Shown: positions 16,803 through 27,169 of the stretch, piece by piece | Position numbering within the stretch: position 1 is the first letter of the stretch | How the letters are laid out: every line of letters starts with the position of its first letter | DNA from: Rodentibacter myodis | Lineage (GTDB): Bacteria > Pseudomonadota > Gammaproteobacteria > Enterobacterales > Pasteurellaceae | DNA: 64,000 bases | Assembly (NCBI RefSeq): GCF_001999305.1 | Contig: NZ_MLHQ01000011.1 | Span: 124,001-188,000, forward strand | Direction of reading: 5' to 3' | Translations under genes and position numbers: made by a program | Notes under the pieces: model-generated | Database searches by the model: none | Told to the model about the DNA's origin: nothing | What the model saw: the letters and a program-made list of their open reading frames with translations, nothing else

Positions 16803-18155
16803 ATGTCTCATTTATCCGTTGCTAAATTTGGCGGTACTTCCGTTGCCAATCACGCTGCAATGACCGCTTGCGCCAAAATCGTGATCGCCGATCCCAATAC
16901 CCGAGTCGTGGTGCTTTCCGCTTCCGCCGGTGTAACCAATCTTTTAGTCGCCCTTGCCAATGGTGTTGAGGCGGAAGAACGCAGAAAATTGGTGGGCGAA
17001 ATTCGTCAAATTCAAGAAAATATCTTAAATGAACTCAAAGACGACAGCCGAATTCGCCCTATTATCGAAAAATACCTTGAAAATATCGAATCCCTTTCAG
17101 AAGCCGCCGGTCTTGCTACCTCACCGGCATTAACCGATGAATTAATCAGCCACGGCGAAATGATGTCCACACAAATTTTTATTGAGATCCTGCGTGAACA
17201 AAATGCGAGCGGAACTTGGGTGGATGTGCGAACTATCGTGGCAACAAACGATAACTTCGGCAAAGCCGTACCAAACGACAAACAAACCCAAGCCAACAGC
17301 GACAATATTTTGAAACCTTTAATCGATCGTGGCGAATTAGTGGTGATACAAGGCTTTATCGGGCGTGAAGCCGGCGGCAAAACCACCACATTAGGTCGTG
17401 GCGGCAGCGACTACTCCGCCGCCTTATTGGCGGAAGTATTAAATGCCAAAGATGTGTTGATTTGGACGGATGTGGCAGGCATTTATACCACCGATCCCCG
17501 CATTGTTCCAACGGCACAACGCATTGGCACAATGAGCTTTGCCGAAGCCGCTGAAATGGCAACTTTCGGGGCGAAAGTGTTACACCCTGCTACTTTGTTA
17601 CCGGCGGTTCGCAGTAATATTCCGGTCTATGTGGGATCAAGCAAAGCACCACAAGACGGTGGCACTTGGGTAACCCGTGATCCGCAACCCCGTCCTGCCT
17701 TCCGTGCCATTGCCCTACGCCGTGATCAAACCTTATTAACCCTTTCCAGTCTAAGTATGTTGCACGCCCAAGGATTTTTGGCAAATGTCTTTAGCATTTT
17801 GGCAAAACATAAAATCTCGGTAGATACCATCACGACTTCGGAAGTCAGCATTGCCTTAACCTTAGATAAAACCGGTTCGGCATCTTCCGATGCGGAATTA
17901 CTTTCCGGTGAATTATTGGAAGAACTAAGACAATATTGCACGGTAAAAGTGGATACGGGATTATCCCTCGTGGCACTGATCGGCAATGATCTGCACATTG
18001 CCGCAGGCGTGGCAAAACGTATTTTCGATACATTGGAATCTTACAGTATTCGTATGATTAGCTATGGCGCAAGCACCAACAATGTTTGTATGTTGGTACA
18101 AAGCGAACACGCAGACGAAGTCGTTCGCTCACTGCATAAAGCATTGTTTGAATAA
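16803..18155 (+). CDS. lysC: Lysine-sensitive aspartokinase (aspartokinase III type)
   Basis: Phosphorylates aspartate, the entry to the lysine, threonine and methionine branch. The kinase domain begins VAKFGGTSVANHAAM (residues 4-18) with the aspartate-binding GRGGSDYSAALLAE near 199 and DVAGIYTTDPR near 223; two ACT domains follow from about residue 310 (SSLSMLHAQGFLA). There is no homoserine dehydrogenase part, and 450 residues equals E. coli LysC (449). An AGGAG site precedes the ATG. ACT domains of this type bind lysine as feedback inhibitor. Confidence 0.95.
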   Translation: MSHLSVAKFGGTSVANHAAMTACAKIVIADPNTRVVVLSASAGVTNLLVALANGVEAEERRKLVGEIRQIQENILNELKDDSRIRPIIEKYLENIESLSEAAGLATSPALTDELISHGEMMSTQIFIEILREQNASGTWVDVRTIVATNDNFGKAVPNDKQTQANSDNILKPLIDRGELVVIQGFIGREAGGKTTTLGRGGSDYSAALLAEVLNAKDVLIWTDVAGIYTTDPRIVPTAQRIGTMSFAEAAEMATFGAKVLHPATLLPAVRSNIPVYVGSSKAPQDGGTWVTRDPQPRPAFRAIALRRDQTLLTLSSLSMLHAQGFLANVFSILAKHKISVDTITTSEVSIALTLDKTGSASSDAELLSGELLEELRQYCTVKVDTGLSLVALIGNDLHIAAGVAKRIFDTLESYSIRMISYGASTNNVCMLVQSEHADEVVRSLHKALFE

Positions 18156-18186
18156 AATATTGTTTTAAAATTTATCACTTAAATTA

Positions 18187-18233
18187 AAAATCGGAATTGA
18201 TGCATTGCATAATGCAAAAATGATTCCGATTTT
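18187..18233 (+). terminator. Terminator of lysC
   Basis: AAAATCGGAAT (18187-18197) and ATTCCGATTTT (18223-18233) form an 11-bp stem; the long loop contains a further GCATT/AATGC palindrome. It lies 30 bases past the lysC stop. Confidence 0.75.
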
Positions 18234-18264
18234 GCCGTGTTATATGGATATTGTGTAATGAAAA

Positions 18265-18345
18265 GCCGTGTCCTTAATTATTTGATTTGGAGATAGGAAC
18301 ACGAGTAGCACGTCCCGACTAATCACCGTTATTTTCCCTTTATGG
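18265..18345. repeat. Diverged copy of the 134-bp palindromic repeat
   Basis: The bases from GTGTCCTTAATT through AGGAACACGAGTAGCACG to CTAATCACCGTTATTT follow the second half of the repeat unit amplified at 26.6-27.1 kb, with several substitutions. It sits between lysC and the Wzz-like gene. Confidence 0.5.
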
Positions 18346-18429
18346 GTTCGCGACATAATACGGCAATTTTATTACTTTTGAACGCTTAACTTTTTAACCT
18401 TATAAAACAAGATAAAAAGGAAATTTTGA

Positions 18430-19227
18430 ATGACATCTTTACAGAAAAAATCAAAACTAAAAACACTTGTCATTTCGACCGCACTTTGTGGTGTGATTGG
18501 CTATGCCATAAGTTATGGTATTCATCCCAAATGGAAAATCGAAGCGGAAATTACCCGCCCGACCTTATCTGAACTGGGTAATTATTATGGGCTATTTTCA
18601 ATGTATCATTTGATGCAGGGGGAAAATAAAGCCGATGATCAGATTCCTACTTTTGTGTTCCAACATTTTACCGAACAGCTTGTTTCGTACGATAATGTGA
18701 AAGACTTTTGGCAACATTCAGACTACTACAAACAAAATTCTTCCGCTCAAAATAATAATGAAAAACAGGATTCTTTATTAGCGGATTTAATTGAAGGAAC
18801 ACAATTTCGACCAATGACGGCTAAAAGCGGAAAAATCAGCCTTACCCTAGATGATCCGACACAATTAGAGAGCTTATTAACCGCATTTGTTGAGCACACA
18901 AATAATGCAACCCAAAAGCAAATCTATGACGAACTGATTCTTCAATGGAAAAATCTCTTTACTCAAGTGAAAACTGCCGCTCAACTAAATCTGGGTAACA
19001 TTTATTATGGTAACACGATGGGAAATCAAGATTGGCAAGGAAAACTGAATATGATGAAATCCGTCAGCCCCCTTGATGAAAAATTAACAGCCTTCCACTT
19101 TACCAAACAGCCTCAACATCCCGCGCCACAAGCACGACTTAGTTGGGGAGGAATGGGGGCAGGCATTGGCTTCTTATTAGGCTTGGTGAGTTTTTTATTT
19201 CGCCGCAATGAAAAAAACAAACCTTAA
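18430..19227 (+). CDS. Wzz-like chain-length determinant family membrane protein
   Basis: A 265-residue protein with the two-helix Wzz topology: an N-terminal membrane helix (about residues 12-30), a periplasmic domain with predicted helices, and a C-terminal proline-rich stretch (KQPQHPAPQARLSW) leading into a second helix at about 240-258. Wzz proteins set the length of O-antigen or enterobacterial common antigen chains. It stands alone next to lysC, about 14 kb from the polysaccharide locus, so a link to that locus is inference. A USS encodes STAL in the first helix. The GAAATTTTGA site upstream supports the ATG. The periplasmic part is not typical enough to name wzzB or wzzE. Confidence 0.6.
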   Translation: MTSLQKKSKLKTLVISTALCGVIGYAISYGIHPKWKIEAEITRPTLSELGNYYGLFSMYHLMQGENKADDQIPTFVFQHFTEQLVSYDNVKDFWQHSDYYKQNSSAQNNNEKQDSLLADLIEGTQFRPMTAKSGKISLTLDDPTQLESLLTAFVEHTNNATQKQIYDELILQWKNLFTQVKTAAQLNLGNIYYGNTMGNQDWQGKLNMMKSVSPLDEKLTAFHFTKQPQHPAPQARLSWGGMGAGIGFLLGLVSFLFRRNEKNKP

Positions 19228-20850
<1,623 letters not shown>

Positions 20851-20866
20851 TTTAAACATCTATTAC

Positions 20867-20892
20867 AGGGGCGTAATAAAAACGCCCCTTTA
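20867..20892 (+). terminator. Terminator of purA
   Basis: AGGGGCGT (20867-20874) pairs with ACGCCCCT (20882-20889), loop AATAAAA, followed by TTTA. Confidence 0.85.
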
Positions 20893-20913
20893 ATATTTCA
20901 TCCTCAAAATCCT

Positions 20914-21600
20914 ATGAACACGCAAGATATCATTCATTATCTGAAAACCCATCCCGATTTTTTCACACAACACCCTAACTTGTTAGAAACACTTACACTC
21001 CATCATCCACATAAAGGTGTAATATCCTTGGTTGAGGCGCAGTTAATGCAACAACGCCGCCAAATTGGCACACTCACTTCGCAACTTGAAAAACTACACC
21101 AACTCGCCATTCAAGAATCGGATATTTTCTTCGCATTAATGCCGTTACAAAAGAAATTATTTCAGGCACAAGATTTTCTTTCCGCAGAGAGAAAAATAGA
21201 TCAATGGGCAAAATCTTACGAATTAGAGGGGGCGAAAATTTTGCTGTTCACCGACAGTTGGGAAAAAGAGGAAAAATTGTCGGCGCAATATTGGATTGAT
21301 CGCAACGCCTTTGAAATTATTCGGTTAGAACGCTTAGGCTTACGCCAATTTTATTTGGGGGATTTAAGCAACAAAGAAAAATCCCTTATGTTTTTGCCGG
21401 AAGAATTCCCCATTGGTTCGGTGGCTTGTTGTCTGCTCGGCACAAAAAACACCCATAAACCGACCGCACTTTTGCTCTTTCGTTCACGTGATACCCAACG
21501 TTTTCATCACGGACAGGATGTTTCCTTTCTTAAACATTTGGTGGATATTGTGGATATTCATTTGGAAAGATGGCTGATAAAAAAAGAAGGGAAGATTTAA
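20914..21600 (+). CDS. DUF484 family protein (YigA-like)
   Basis: A 228-residue soluble protein of the DUF484 family. It opens with the family hallmark MNTQDIIHYLKTHPDFFTQH and a stretch LHHPHKGVISLVEAQLMQQR, then a short coiled coil (about residues 40-70) and a GAF-like C-terminal domain (about 75-220). E. coli YigA sits with xerC and dapF; here the neighbours are purA and a convergent permease. Its biochemical role is unknown. A USS is inside at about 21464. Confidence 0.85.
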   Translation: MNTQDIIHYLKTHPDFFTQHPNLLETLTLHHPHKGVISLVEAQLMQQRRQIGTLTSQLEKLHQLAIQESDIFFALMPLQKKLFQAQDFLSAERKIDQWAKSYELEGAKILLFTDSWEKEEKLSAQYWIDRNAFEIIRLERLGLRQFYLGDLSNKEKSLMFLPEEFPIGSVACCLLGTKNTHKPTALLLFRSRDTQRFHHGQDVSFLKHLVDIVDIHLERWLIKKEGKI

Positions 21601-21641
21601 ATTTGCCGTATTAGTGATGAAATTATGGGGAATTTAAAAAA

Positions 21642-21690
21642 GTAGAGACGCCACGTTGGCGCCCCAACCATTCACATTATTTCCTCTTTA
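21642..21690. repeat. Short copy of the dispersed palindromic repeat
   Basis: GTAGAGACGCCACGTTGGCGCCCC followed by AACCATTCACATTATTT matches one palindrome plus the tail (ACCAATCACGTTATTT) of the repeat unit at 26.6-27.1 kb. It lies between convergent genes and could work as a terminator. Confidence 0.55.
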
Positions 21691-21727
21691 AGCATTTGCG
21701 ACAAATACCGCTTTTTTTGACCGCACT

Positions 21728-22921
21728 TTAACTCAAAAAGCCTGAAATATAGGAAATAATGGTTTTCACACTCAAAACACCCATTACGATAACCACTAAC
21801 CAGCCCATTATCGTCATCCACATTGGGTGTTTATAATCGCCCACAATATTTGAGCGATAGGCGGCAAGTAAAATAATACCAAGTGCAAGAGGTAAAATTA
21901 AACCGTTTAATGTTCCGACAAACACCAATACTTGAGCCGGTCTGCCAACGGTTGCAAGCACAAAGGTTGAAACCACAATAAAAGCGATAATCCATTTATT
22001 TTTATGCGTGCTGATTTTTTCGTTAAAACCTGAAATGAAAGAAACGGAAGTATAGGCTGCACCGATGACAGAAGTAATGGATGCCGCCCAAATCACAATG
22101 CCGAATAAGATACTACCCAAATTGCCTGCCACATATTGAAAAGGTGTTTCCGCCGGATTTTTCGGGTTCAATGCAATTCCTTTACTCACCACGCCCAATA
22201 CCGCTAAGAAAAGCACAATTCGCATCACTGAGGCGATTAAAATGGCTGAAACCGAACTACGGCTCACTTCCGGCAATGCCGCTTTTCCTTGAATACCGGC
22301 ATCTAATAAACGGTGCGCACCGGCAAAGGTGATGTAGCCTCCAACCGTGCCGCCGACAAGCGTAACAATTGCAATAGGATCTAATTTTTCCGGTAAAAAT
22401 GTGTGATGAATGGCTTGTAGAACAGGCGGTTGCGTTTTAAAGGCAACATAAACCGTTAAGGCAATCATAATAAATCCCATTAATTGGGCAAAACGATCCA
22501 TTAAAATACCGGCATCTTTACTTAAAAAGATCAAAATCGCAAAAATACCGCTGATCACCGCCCCCATTTCAAGTGAAATACCTAAAATAGAATGAAGCCC
22601 TAATCCCGCTCCTCCTACATTGCCAATATTAAAAGCCAGTCCTCCCATTACAATAAGCAATGCTAACAAATAACCGGCAGCGGGAAATACCTGATTGGCA
22701 ATATCTTGCGCACGTTTACCGGAGACGGCAATAATACGCCAAATATTAAGTTGCGCCCCAATATCCAACAAAATAGACAGCAATATGACAAAGCCAAAAC
22801 TGGCGAGTAATGTATGGGTAAATGTCGCCGTTTGTGTCAGAAATCCCGGCCCAATGGCAGATGTTGCCATCAAAAATGCCGCTCCTAATATTGCATTTCT
22901 GCGTTGAGAAGTTGATGCCAT
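21728..22921 (-). CDS. NRAMP-like permease of the 5-oxoprolinase operon
   Basis: A 397-residue integral membrane protein with about eleven helices, NRAMP-fold: it opens ILGAAFLMATSAIGPGFLTQ, where true NRAMPs carry the DPGN metal motif; here the motif reads GPGF. Related permeases accompany pxpABC in many bacteria (YcsG in Bacillus). Because the metal-binding Asp and Asn are not evident, transport of 5-oxoproline or another organic substrate is a reasonable inference, but nothing in the sequence proves it. The start at 22921 has GGAGG just before it; the longer frame to 23011 overlaps pxpA. It is the last gene of the operon. Confidence 0.75.
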   Translation of the reverse strand: MASTSQRRNAILGAAFLMATSAIGPGFLTQTATFTHTLLASFGFVILLSILLDIGAQLNIWRIIAVSGKRAQDIANQVFPAAGYLLALLIVMGGLAFNIGNVGGAGLGLHSILGISLEMGAVISGIFAILIFLSKDAGILMDRFAQLMGFIMIALTVYVAFKTQPPVLQAIHHTFLPEKLDPIAIVTLVGGTVGGYITFAGAHRLLDAGIQGKAALPEVSRSSVSAILIASVMRIVLFLAVLGVVSKGIALNPKNPAETPFQYVAGNLGSILFGIVIWAASITSVIGAAYTSVSFISGFNEKISTHKNKWIIAFIVVSTFVLATVGRPAQVLVFVGTLNGLILPLALGIILLAAYRSNIVGDYKHPMWMTIMGWLVVIVMGVLSVKTIISYISGFLS

Positions 22922-22958
22922 AAATGACCTCCCTAATGATGTTGTGTTTAGTCGTGTT

Positions 22959-23693
22959 TTATTTTGTTGTGATATGATGTTTTTTAAATTCCGCCACGAT
23001 ACGTTGAGCAAATGCTAAGGCGTGTTGATTATCACCGTGCAGGCAAATACTCTCCGCTTTGACAGGAATCACTTTCCCATTTATTGCCGTCACCGTTCCC
23101 TCTTTCACCATTTGTAACACTTGGGCGATGGCTTCATCATCGGATTCCACCATTGCATTCGGCTGCGTTCTCGGCACCAGTGAACCGTCTTCTAAATAAT
23201 GGCGATCGGCAAAGACCTCCGAGATAGTTCCCACCCCTTCTTCTTCGGCAATTTTCAACATTAGGCTTCCTGCCAAGCCCATTAATTTTAATGAAGGATC
23301 GAACCGGTAAACCATCTTGGCAATTAAAGCCGCTAAGTTTTCATCTTTTGCGGCTTGGTTATAAAGTGCGCCGTGCGGTTTTACATAAGCAATAGATACG
23401 CCTTCCGCCCGGCAAATTGCCTGTAATGCCCCCAACTGATAATTAAGATATGCCACCAATTCTTGTGGCGCAAATTGCATTGCTGTTCGACCGAAATTTT
23501 CACGATCAGGAAAGCCGGGGTGCGCCCCAATACGTACTTGATTTTCTTTGGCAAATTTGACCGCACTTTGCATTGCCACGGCATTGCCTGCGTGCAATCC
23601 ACAGGCAATATTGGCAGAAGAAAGCAGGCTTAATAAAGCCTTGTCATACGGGAAACCTTCTGCAAGATCAGCATTTAAATCAACGTGTCGCAT
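22959..23693 (-). CDS. pxpA: 5-oxoprolinase subunit A (LamB/YcsF family)
   Basis: PxpA with PxpBC hydrolyses 5-oxoproline (pyroglutamate) to glutamate using ATP, clearing a damage product of glutamine and glutamate. The start [15 protein letters not shown] and following [13 protein letters not shown] are family signatures, as are [14 protein letters not shown] and [10 protein letters not shown]. The ATG at 23693 overlaps the end of pxpC by 14 bases, signalling translational coupling; 244 residues is typical. A USS lies within. Confidence 0.93.
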   Translation of the reverse strand: MRHVDLNADLAEGFPYDKALLSLLSSANIACGLHAGNAVAMQSAVKFAKENQVRIGAHPGFPDRENFGRTAMQFAPQELVAYLNYQLGALQAICRAEGVSIAYVKPHGALYNQAAKDENLAALIAKMVYRFDPSLKLMGLAGSLMLKIAEEEGVGTISEVFADRHYLEDGSLVPRTQPNAMVESDDEAIAQVLQMVKEGTVTAINGKVIPVKAESICLHGDNQHALAFAQRIVAEFKKHHITTK

Positions 23694-24612
23694 CAACAAT
23701 TCTCCTAATATGGTTAAGATAAACTTCATTTTGGCGGCGATATTTTGTGGCTTGAGCCAAATTCACCATTTCAAATTTAACGGTTGACCCCAACCGAATT
23801 TGTGCCAATCGACCGAGATCCGCGTCAATAATATTGGCAATTTTGGGGTAGCCCCCCGTAGTTTGGGCATCTGCCATTAAAATAATCGGCTGACCATTTG
23901 GCGGCACTTGCACTGTCCCAAACTGAATAGCGTGCGATAACATTTCCAAAGGTTTCATTAATTCCAGCGGGTCACCTTGAAAACGGTAGCCCATTCGATC
24001 AGAATTACTTTGCAATGTCCATTTTCCCTGCCACCAATGGTATTGCGATTTCCGTTTGAAATCGTCATATTCGGAAGACGGCACGGCGTAAATCGTATCT
24101 TTTAAGGGAATAGGTGCTACCGCCAATTCACATAATTTTCGACTATCAGAATATGTTTTTAAGCCATCGCCTTGCTGCAAATAACGCCCTGCCACCCCGC
24201 CTAAGGTTGCACGAATATCTGTCGCCGCAGAGCCTAACTCCAACGGCACATCAATCCCTCCCTGTACACAAAGGTAGCCATACATTCCGATTTTCGCACG
24301 GTGTAATGTCAGAATTTGTCCTGCTTCGGCATAATAACGGCAATAGGCATAAATCGGCTTATCATCAAGGTTCATTTCATAAAAAGCACCGGTAACACAA
24401 AACGCCATACTTTTTAAAAACTTTACCCGAACACTGCTTAATGCAATTTCAATCGCCGCACAATTCGGATCGTTCCCCAACAATAAATTTCCTGCCTGTA
24501 ACGCCAATTTATCCATTGCACCGCTATGACTAATGCCCAAATGCCGATAACCAAAACGCCCTAAATCCTGCACGGTCGCGCGGGCTTGAATTGCTAAAAT
24601 TTCAATCATCAT
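23680..24612 (-). CDS. pxpC: 5-oxoprolinase subunit C (biotin-dependent carboxylase-like)
   Basis: PxpC (YbgK/KipA type) forms with PxpB the partner complex of PxpA. It begins [19 protein letters not shown] with the family pattern [17 protein letters not shown] at about residues 27-43 and [10 protein letters not shown] later; 310 residues is the usual size. Its ATG overlaps the pxpB stop (ATGA). Confidence 0.93.
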   Translation of the reverse strand: MMIEILAIQARATVQDLGRFGYRHLGISHSGAMDKLALQAGNLLLGNDPNCAAIEIALSSVRVKFLKSMAFCVTGAFYEMNLDDKPIYAYCRYYAEAGQILTLHRAKIGMYGYLCVQGGIDVPLELGSAATDIRATLGGVAGRYLQQGDGLKTYSDSRKLCELAVAPIPLKDTIYAVPSSEYDDFKRKSQYHWWQGKWTLQSNSDRMGYRFQGDPLELMKPLEMLSHAIQFGTVQVPPNGQPIILMADAQTTGGYPKIANIIDADLGRLAQIRLGSTVKFEMVNLAQATKYRRQNEVYLNHIRRIVDATR

Positions 24613-25247
24613 TCCACCCCTGCTACAACAAATTTCACCTGATCACCGGCTTTTAATAAGGTGGGTTGGGGATGATGTTTATCAAAAAGGGAAAGTTCGG
24701 TATAACCAATTAACTGCCAACCGCCCGGTGAAGAAAAAGGATAAATACCCGTTTGGCTTCCGCCAATACCTACCGAACCTGCCGGTACCAGCGTTCTTGG
24801 TGTTGCTCGTCTTGGTGTGTGTAGGGATTCGGGTAAACCGCCTAAATAAGGAAAACCGGGCTGGAAACCGATCATATAAACGGTGTAAAGAGGCGCACTA
24901 TGCATTTCAATAATCTGCTCCGGTGTCGTGTGATGAAATTTGGCAACCTCACATAAATCTGCACCACGTTCTCCCCCATAAATCACCGGAATTTCAACAA
25001 TTTTAGATTCACTTGGCGAGGCTTCCAATGAAAACCAAGCCTGCTCCAATTGTTCAATTAAAGGAGAAAAATCAAGTAAAAAATCCGTGAACACCGTAAT
25101 GTTATTCATTCCGACAACAACATCAAAAATGTTTTCCTGTTGTGATAAATAATCGGAAAAAGCCCATAATTTACGTTGTTGGGAAAGATTGGCGGGCGGA
25201 TTTAAAATGCAAACCAGTGCATTTTCACTAATGGGGGTTATTCGCAT
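24609..25247 (-). CDS. pxpB: 5-oxoprolinase subunit B (KipI/YbgJ family)
   Basis: The first gene of the pxpB-pxpC-pxpA-permease operon, 212 residues. Characteristic segments are VIYGGERGADL, VYMIGFQPGFPYLGGLPE and PAGSVGIGGSQTGIYP. In Bacillus the homologue KipI inhibits the sporulation kinase KinA; in proteobacteria the role is in 5-oxoproline hydrolysis. It is divergent from fbp. Confidence 0.93.
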   Translation of the reverse strand: MRITPISENALVCILNPPANLSQQRKLWAFSDYLSQQENIFDVVVGMNNITVFTDFLLDFSPLIEQLEQAWFSLEASPSESKIVEIPVIYGGERGADLCEVAKFHHTTPEQIIEMHSAPLYTVYMIGFQPGFPYLGGLPESLHTPRRATPRTLVPAGSVGIGGSQTGIYPFSSPGGWQLIGYTELSLFDKHHPQPTLLKAGDQVKFVVAGVE

Positions 25248-25346
25248 AAAAAATCCTATTGTTAGATTGCTTTTGATAAGTTTTATTAATCCAATCTTTT
25301 ACAAAATTTTAACAACTAATGTCAATAGAGTTCAGAAAAAATAATT

Positions 25347-25362
25347 TGTGATCAAGATCTCA
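25347..25362. promoter_or_regulatory. Predicted CRP site between pxpB and fbp
   Basis: TGTGATCAAGATCTCA matches the CRP consensus TGTGA-N6-TCACA at 9 of 10 positions. It lies about 40 bases upstream of a TATAAT (25403-25408) in front of fbp and about 100 bases before pxpB, so it could control either. Confidence 0.5.
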
Positions 25363-25402
25363 TTCTTGAACATTGGCTTTTCTGTGAAAATTTTAAATCG
25401 CA

Positions 25403-25408
25403 TATAAT
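25403..25408 (+). promoter_or_regulatory. -10 element of fbp
   Basis: A consensus TATAAT 35 bases before the fbp start; no strong -35, which fits an activator-dependent promoter with the CRP-like site upstream. Confidence 0.5.
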
Positions 25409-25442
25409 TTCAAAGGCTATTTAAAAAAGAAAAGGGAACAAA

Positions 25443-26447
25443 ATGAAAACATTAAGTGAATTTATTGTTGAACGCCAAGCGGAATACCCAAGTGCAAAAG
25501 GTGAATTGAGTGGAATTTTGTCATCCATTCGCCTGCTGGCGAAAATTATTCACCGTGATATTAACAAAGCGGGGTTAACCAGTATTTTAGGGCAATCCGG
25601 TGTGGAAAATGTGCAAGGAGAAAGCCAAATGAAATTGGATCTCTTTGCGCATAATACGATGAAAGCCGCCCTAATGGCACGTGAAGAAGTGGCGGGTTTT
25701 GCCTCTGAGGAAGAAGAAAGTTTTATTGCCTTTGATACCGAACGGGGACGTAATGCAAAATATGTGATTTTAACCGATCCCCTTGACGGTTCATCTAATA
25801 TTGATGTGAATGTTTCTGTGGGAACGATTTTCTCGATTTATCGCCGCATTTCCCCCATCGGCACACCGGTGACCTTAGAAGATTTCCTGCAACCGGGCAA
25901 TAAACAGGTCGCCGCCGGTTATATTGTGTATGGTTCTTCGACAATGCTGGTTTACACCACCGGAAATGGGGTAAATGGTTTTACTTACGATCCTTCCATT
26001 GGCACGTTCTGCCTTTCTCACGAAAATATGCAAATGCCAAAAGAAGGGAGAATTTATTCCATCAATGAAGGGCAATACCTCAAATTTCCACAAGGGGTGA
26101 AAAAATACATTAAATACTGTCAAGAAGAAGATAAAGCCACCCAACGCCCTTATGTATCCCGTTACATTGGCTCGCTTGTAGCAGATTTTCACCGCAATTT
26201 ATTGAAAGGCGGTATCTATATTTACCCAAGTGCCACCACCTATCCAAAAGGCAAATTACGCTTACTTTATGAAGGAAATCCAATGGCGTTCTTAGCGGAA
26301 CAAGCAGGCGGACTGGCAACAGATGGCTATCGCCGAATTTTAGATATTGAACCCAAAGAATTGCACGAACGCGTGCCATTATTTGTTGGTTCGGAAGAAA
26401 TGGTGAAAAAAGCACAAAAAATGATGGAGGAATTTAAAGAGGATTAA
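25443..26447 (+). CDS. fbp: Fructose-1,6-bisphosphatase, class I
   Basis: Converts fructose 1,6-bisphosphate to fructose 6-phosphate, the committed step of gluconeogenesis. The magnesium-binding signature DPLDGSS is at residues 112-118, preceded by [10 protein letters not shown], and the sugar-phosphate loop KGGIYIYPS and [10 protein letters not shown] are intact. At 334 residues it is the size of E. coli Fbp (332). It is divergent from the pxp operon. Confidence 0.97.
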   Translation: MKTLSEFIVERQAEYPSAKGELSGILSSIRLLAKIIHRDINKAGLTSILGQSGVENVQGESQMKLDLFAHNTMKAALMAREEVAGFASEEEESFIAFDTERGRNAKYVILTDPLDGSSNIDVNVSVGTIFSIYRRISPIGTPVTLEDFLQPGNKQVAAGYIVYGSSTMLVYTTGNGVNGFTYDPSIGTFCLSHENMQMPKEGRIYSINEGQYLKFPQGVKKYIKYCQEEDKATQRPYVSRYIGSLVADFHRNLLKGGIYIYPSATTYPKGKLRLLYEGNPMAFLAEQAGGLATDGYRRILDIEPKELHERVPLFVGSEEMVKKAQKMMEEFKED

Positions 26448-26576
26448 CCGGCGAAAAGTAAAAGTGCGGTCGGTTTTATTAAAATTTTAGATCCATTCTT
26501 CATTTAATTATAGGGACAGGATGCGCGTGTCCTTCTCTAAAAATCAAATAATTTCATCAATAAGTAAAAAATTAAG
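26448..26576. other. Leader segment to the repeat array
   Basis: Contains one USS at about 26463, which may be part of fbp termination, then a degenerate partial repeat (AGGGACAGGATGCGCGTGTCC, about 26512-26532). No gene is seen. Confidence 0.5.
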
Positions 26577-27077
26577 TTTTGATGAATTTGTAGGGACGCC
26601 ACGCTGTCGTTCTGAATGTTAATTTATTGAAATTGCTTGGTTTTTTGATAAGGACGCGAGCATCGCGTCCCTACCAATCACGTTATTTGGCGTTGTATGG
26701 TGGGTGAAAATTTTGATGAATTCGTAGGAACGCCACGCTAGCGTCCTAAATGTTAATTTATTGAAATTGCTTGATTTTTTGATAAGGACGCGAGCATCGC
26801 GTCCCTACCAATCACGTTATTTGGCGTTGTACGGTGAGTGAAAATTTTGATGAGTTTATAGGGACAACACGCTGGCGTCCTAAATGTTAATTTATTGAAA
26901 TTGCTTGATTTTTTGATAAGGGGCGCGAGTATCGCGTCCCTACCAATCACGTTATTTAGGCGTTGTGTGATGAGTGAAAATTTTGATGAATTAGTAGGGA
27001 CGACACGCTGGCGTCCTTAGTTAATTCATTGAAATTGATTGATTTTTTGATAAGGACGCGAAGTATCGCCTCCCTAC
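26577..27077. repeat. Tandem array of a 134-bp palindrome-pair repeat, about 3.7 copies
   Basis: Units begin TTTTGATGA(A/G)TT at about 26577, 26711, 26845 and 26981, giving periods of 134, 134 and 136. Each unit holds two palindromes: GGACGCCA..TGGCGTCC-like and GGACGCGA..TCGCGTCC, joined by a conserved AT-rich linker (AATGTTAATTTATTGAAATTG) and followed by CCTACCAATCACGTTATTT. Copies differ by a few substitutions. Paired palindromes in alternating order resemble REP/BIME elements, which bind gyrase or IHF or stabilise mRNA in other bacteria. The array lies between convergent fbp and lptG. Small open frames across it are by-products of the repeat. Confidence 0.85.
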
Positions 27078-27169
27078 TTTTTCTCTTTGCTTCATTCATT
27101 GTGTCGCTGTTGCATAATTTAGAAATTTTAAAATTCATCCTAAATTGACCGCACTTTTCCGCCGGATAA

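Noticed and set aside
26577-27077. Reading the tandem array as a CRISPR
   Set aside because: The whole 134-bp unit is conserved, with no unique spacers between short repeats.
26753-27138. Small minus-strand open frames of about 60 residues (MIGRDAILA.. and similar)
   Set aside because: They are read through the 134-bp repeat and recur because the repeat recurs; no ribosome sites or homology.
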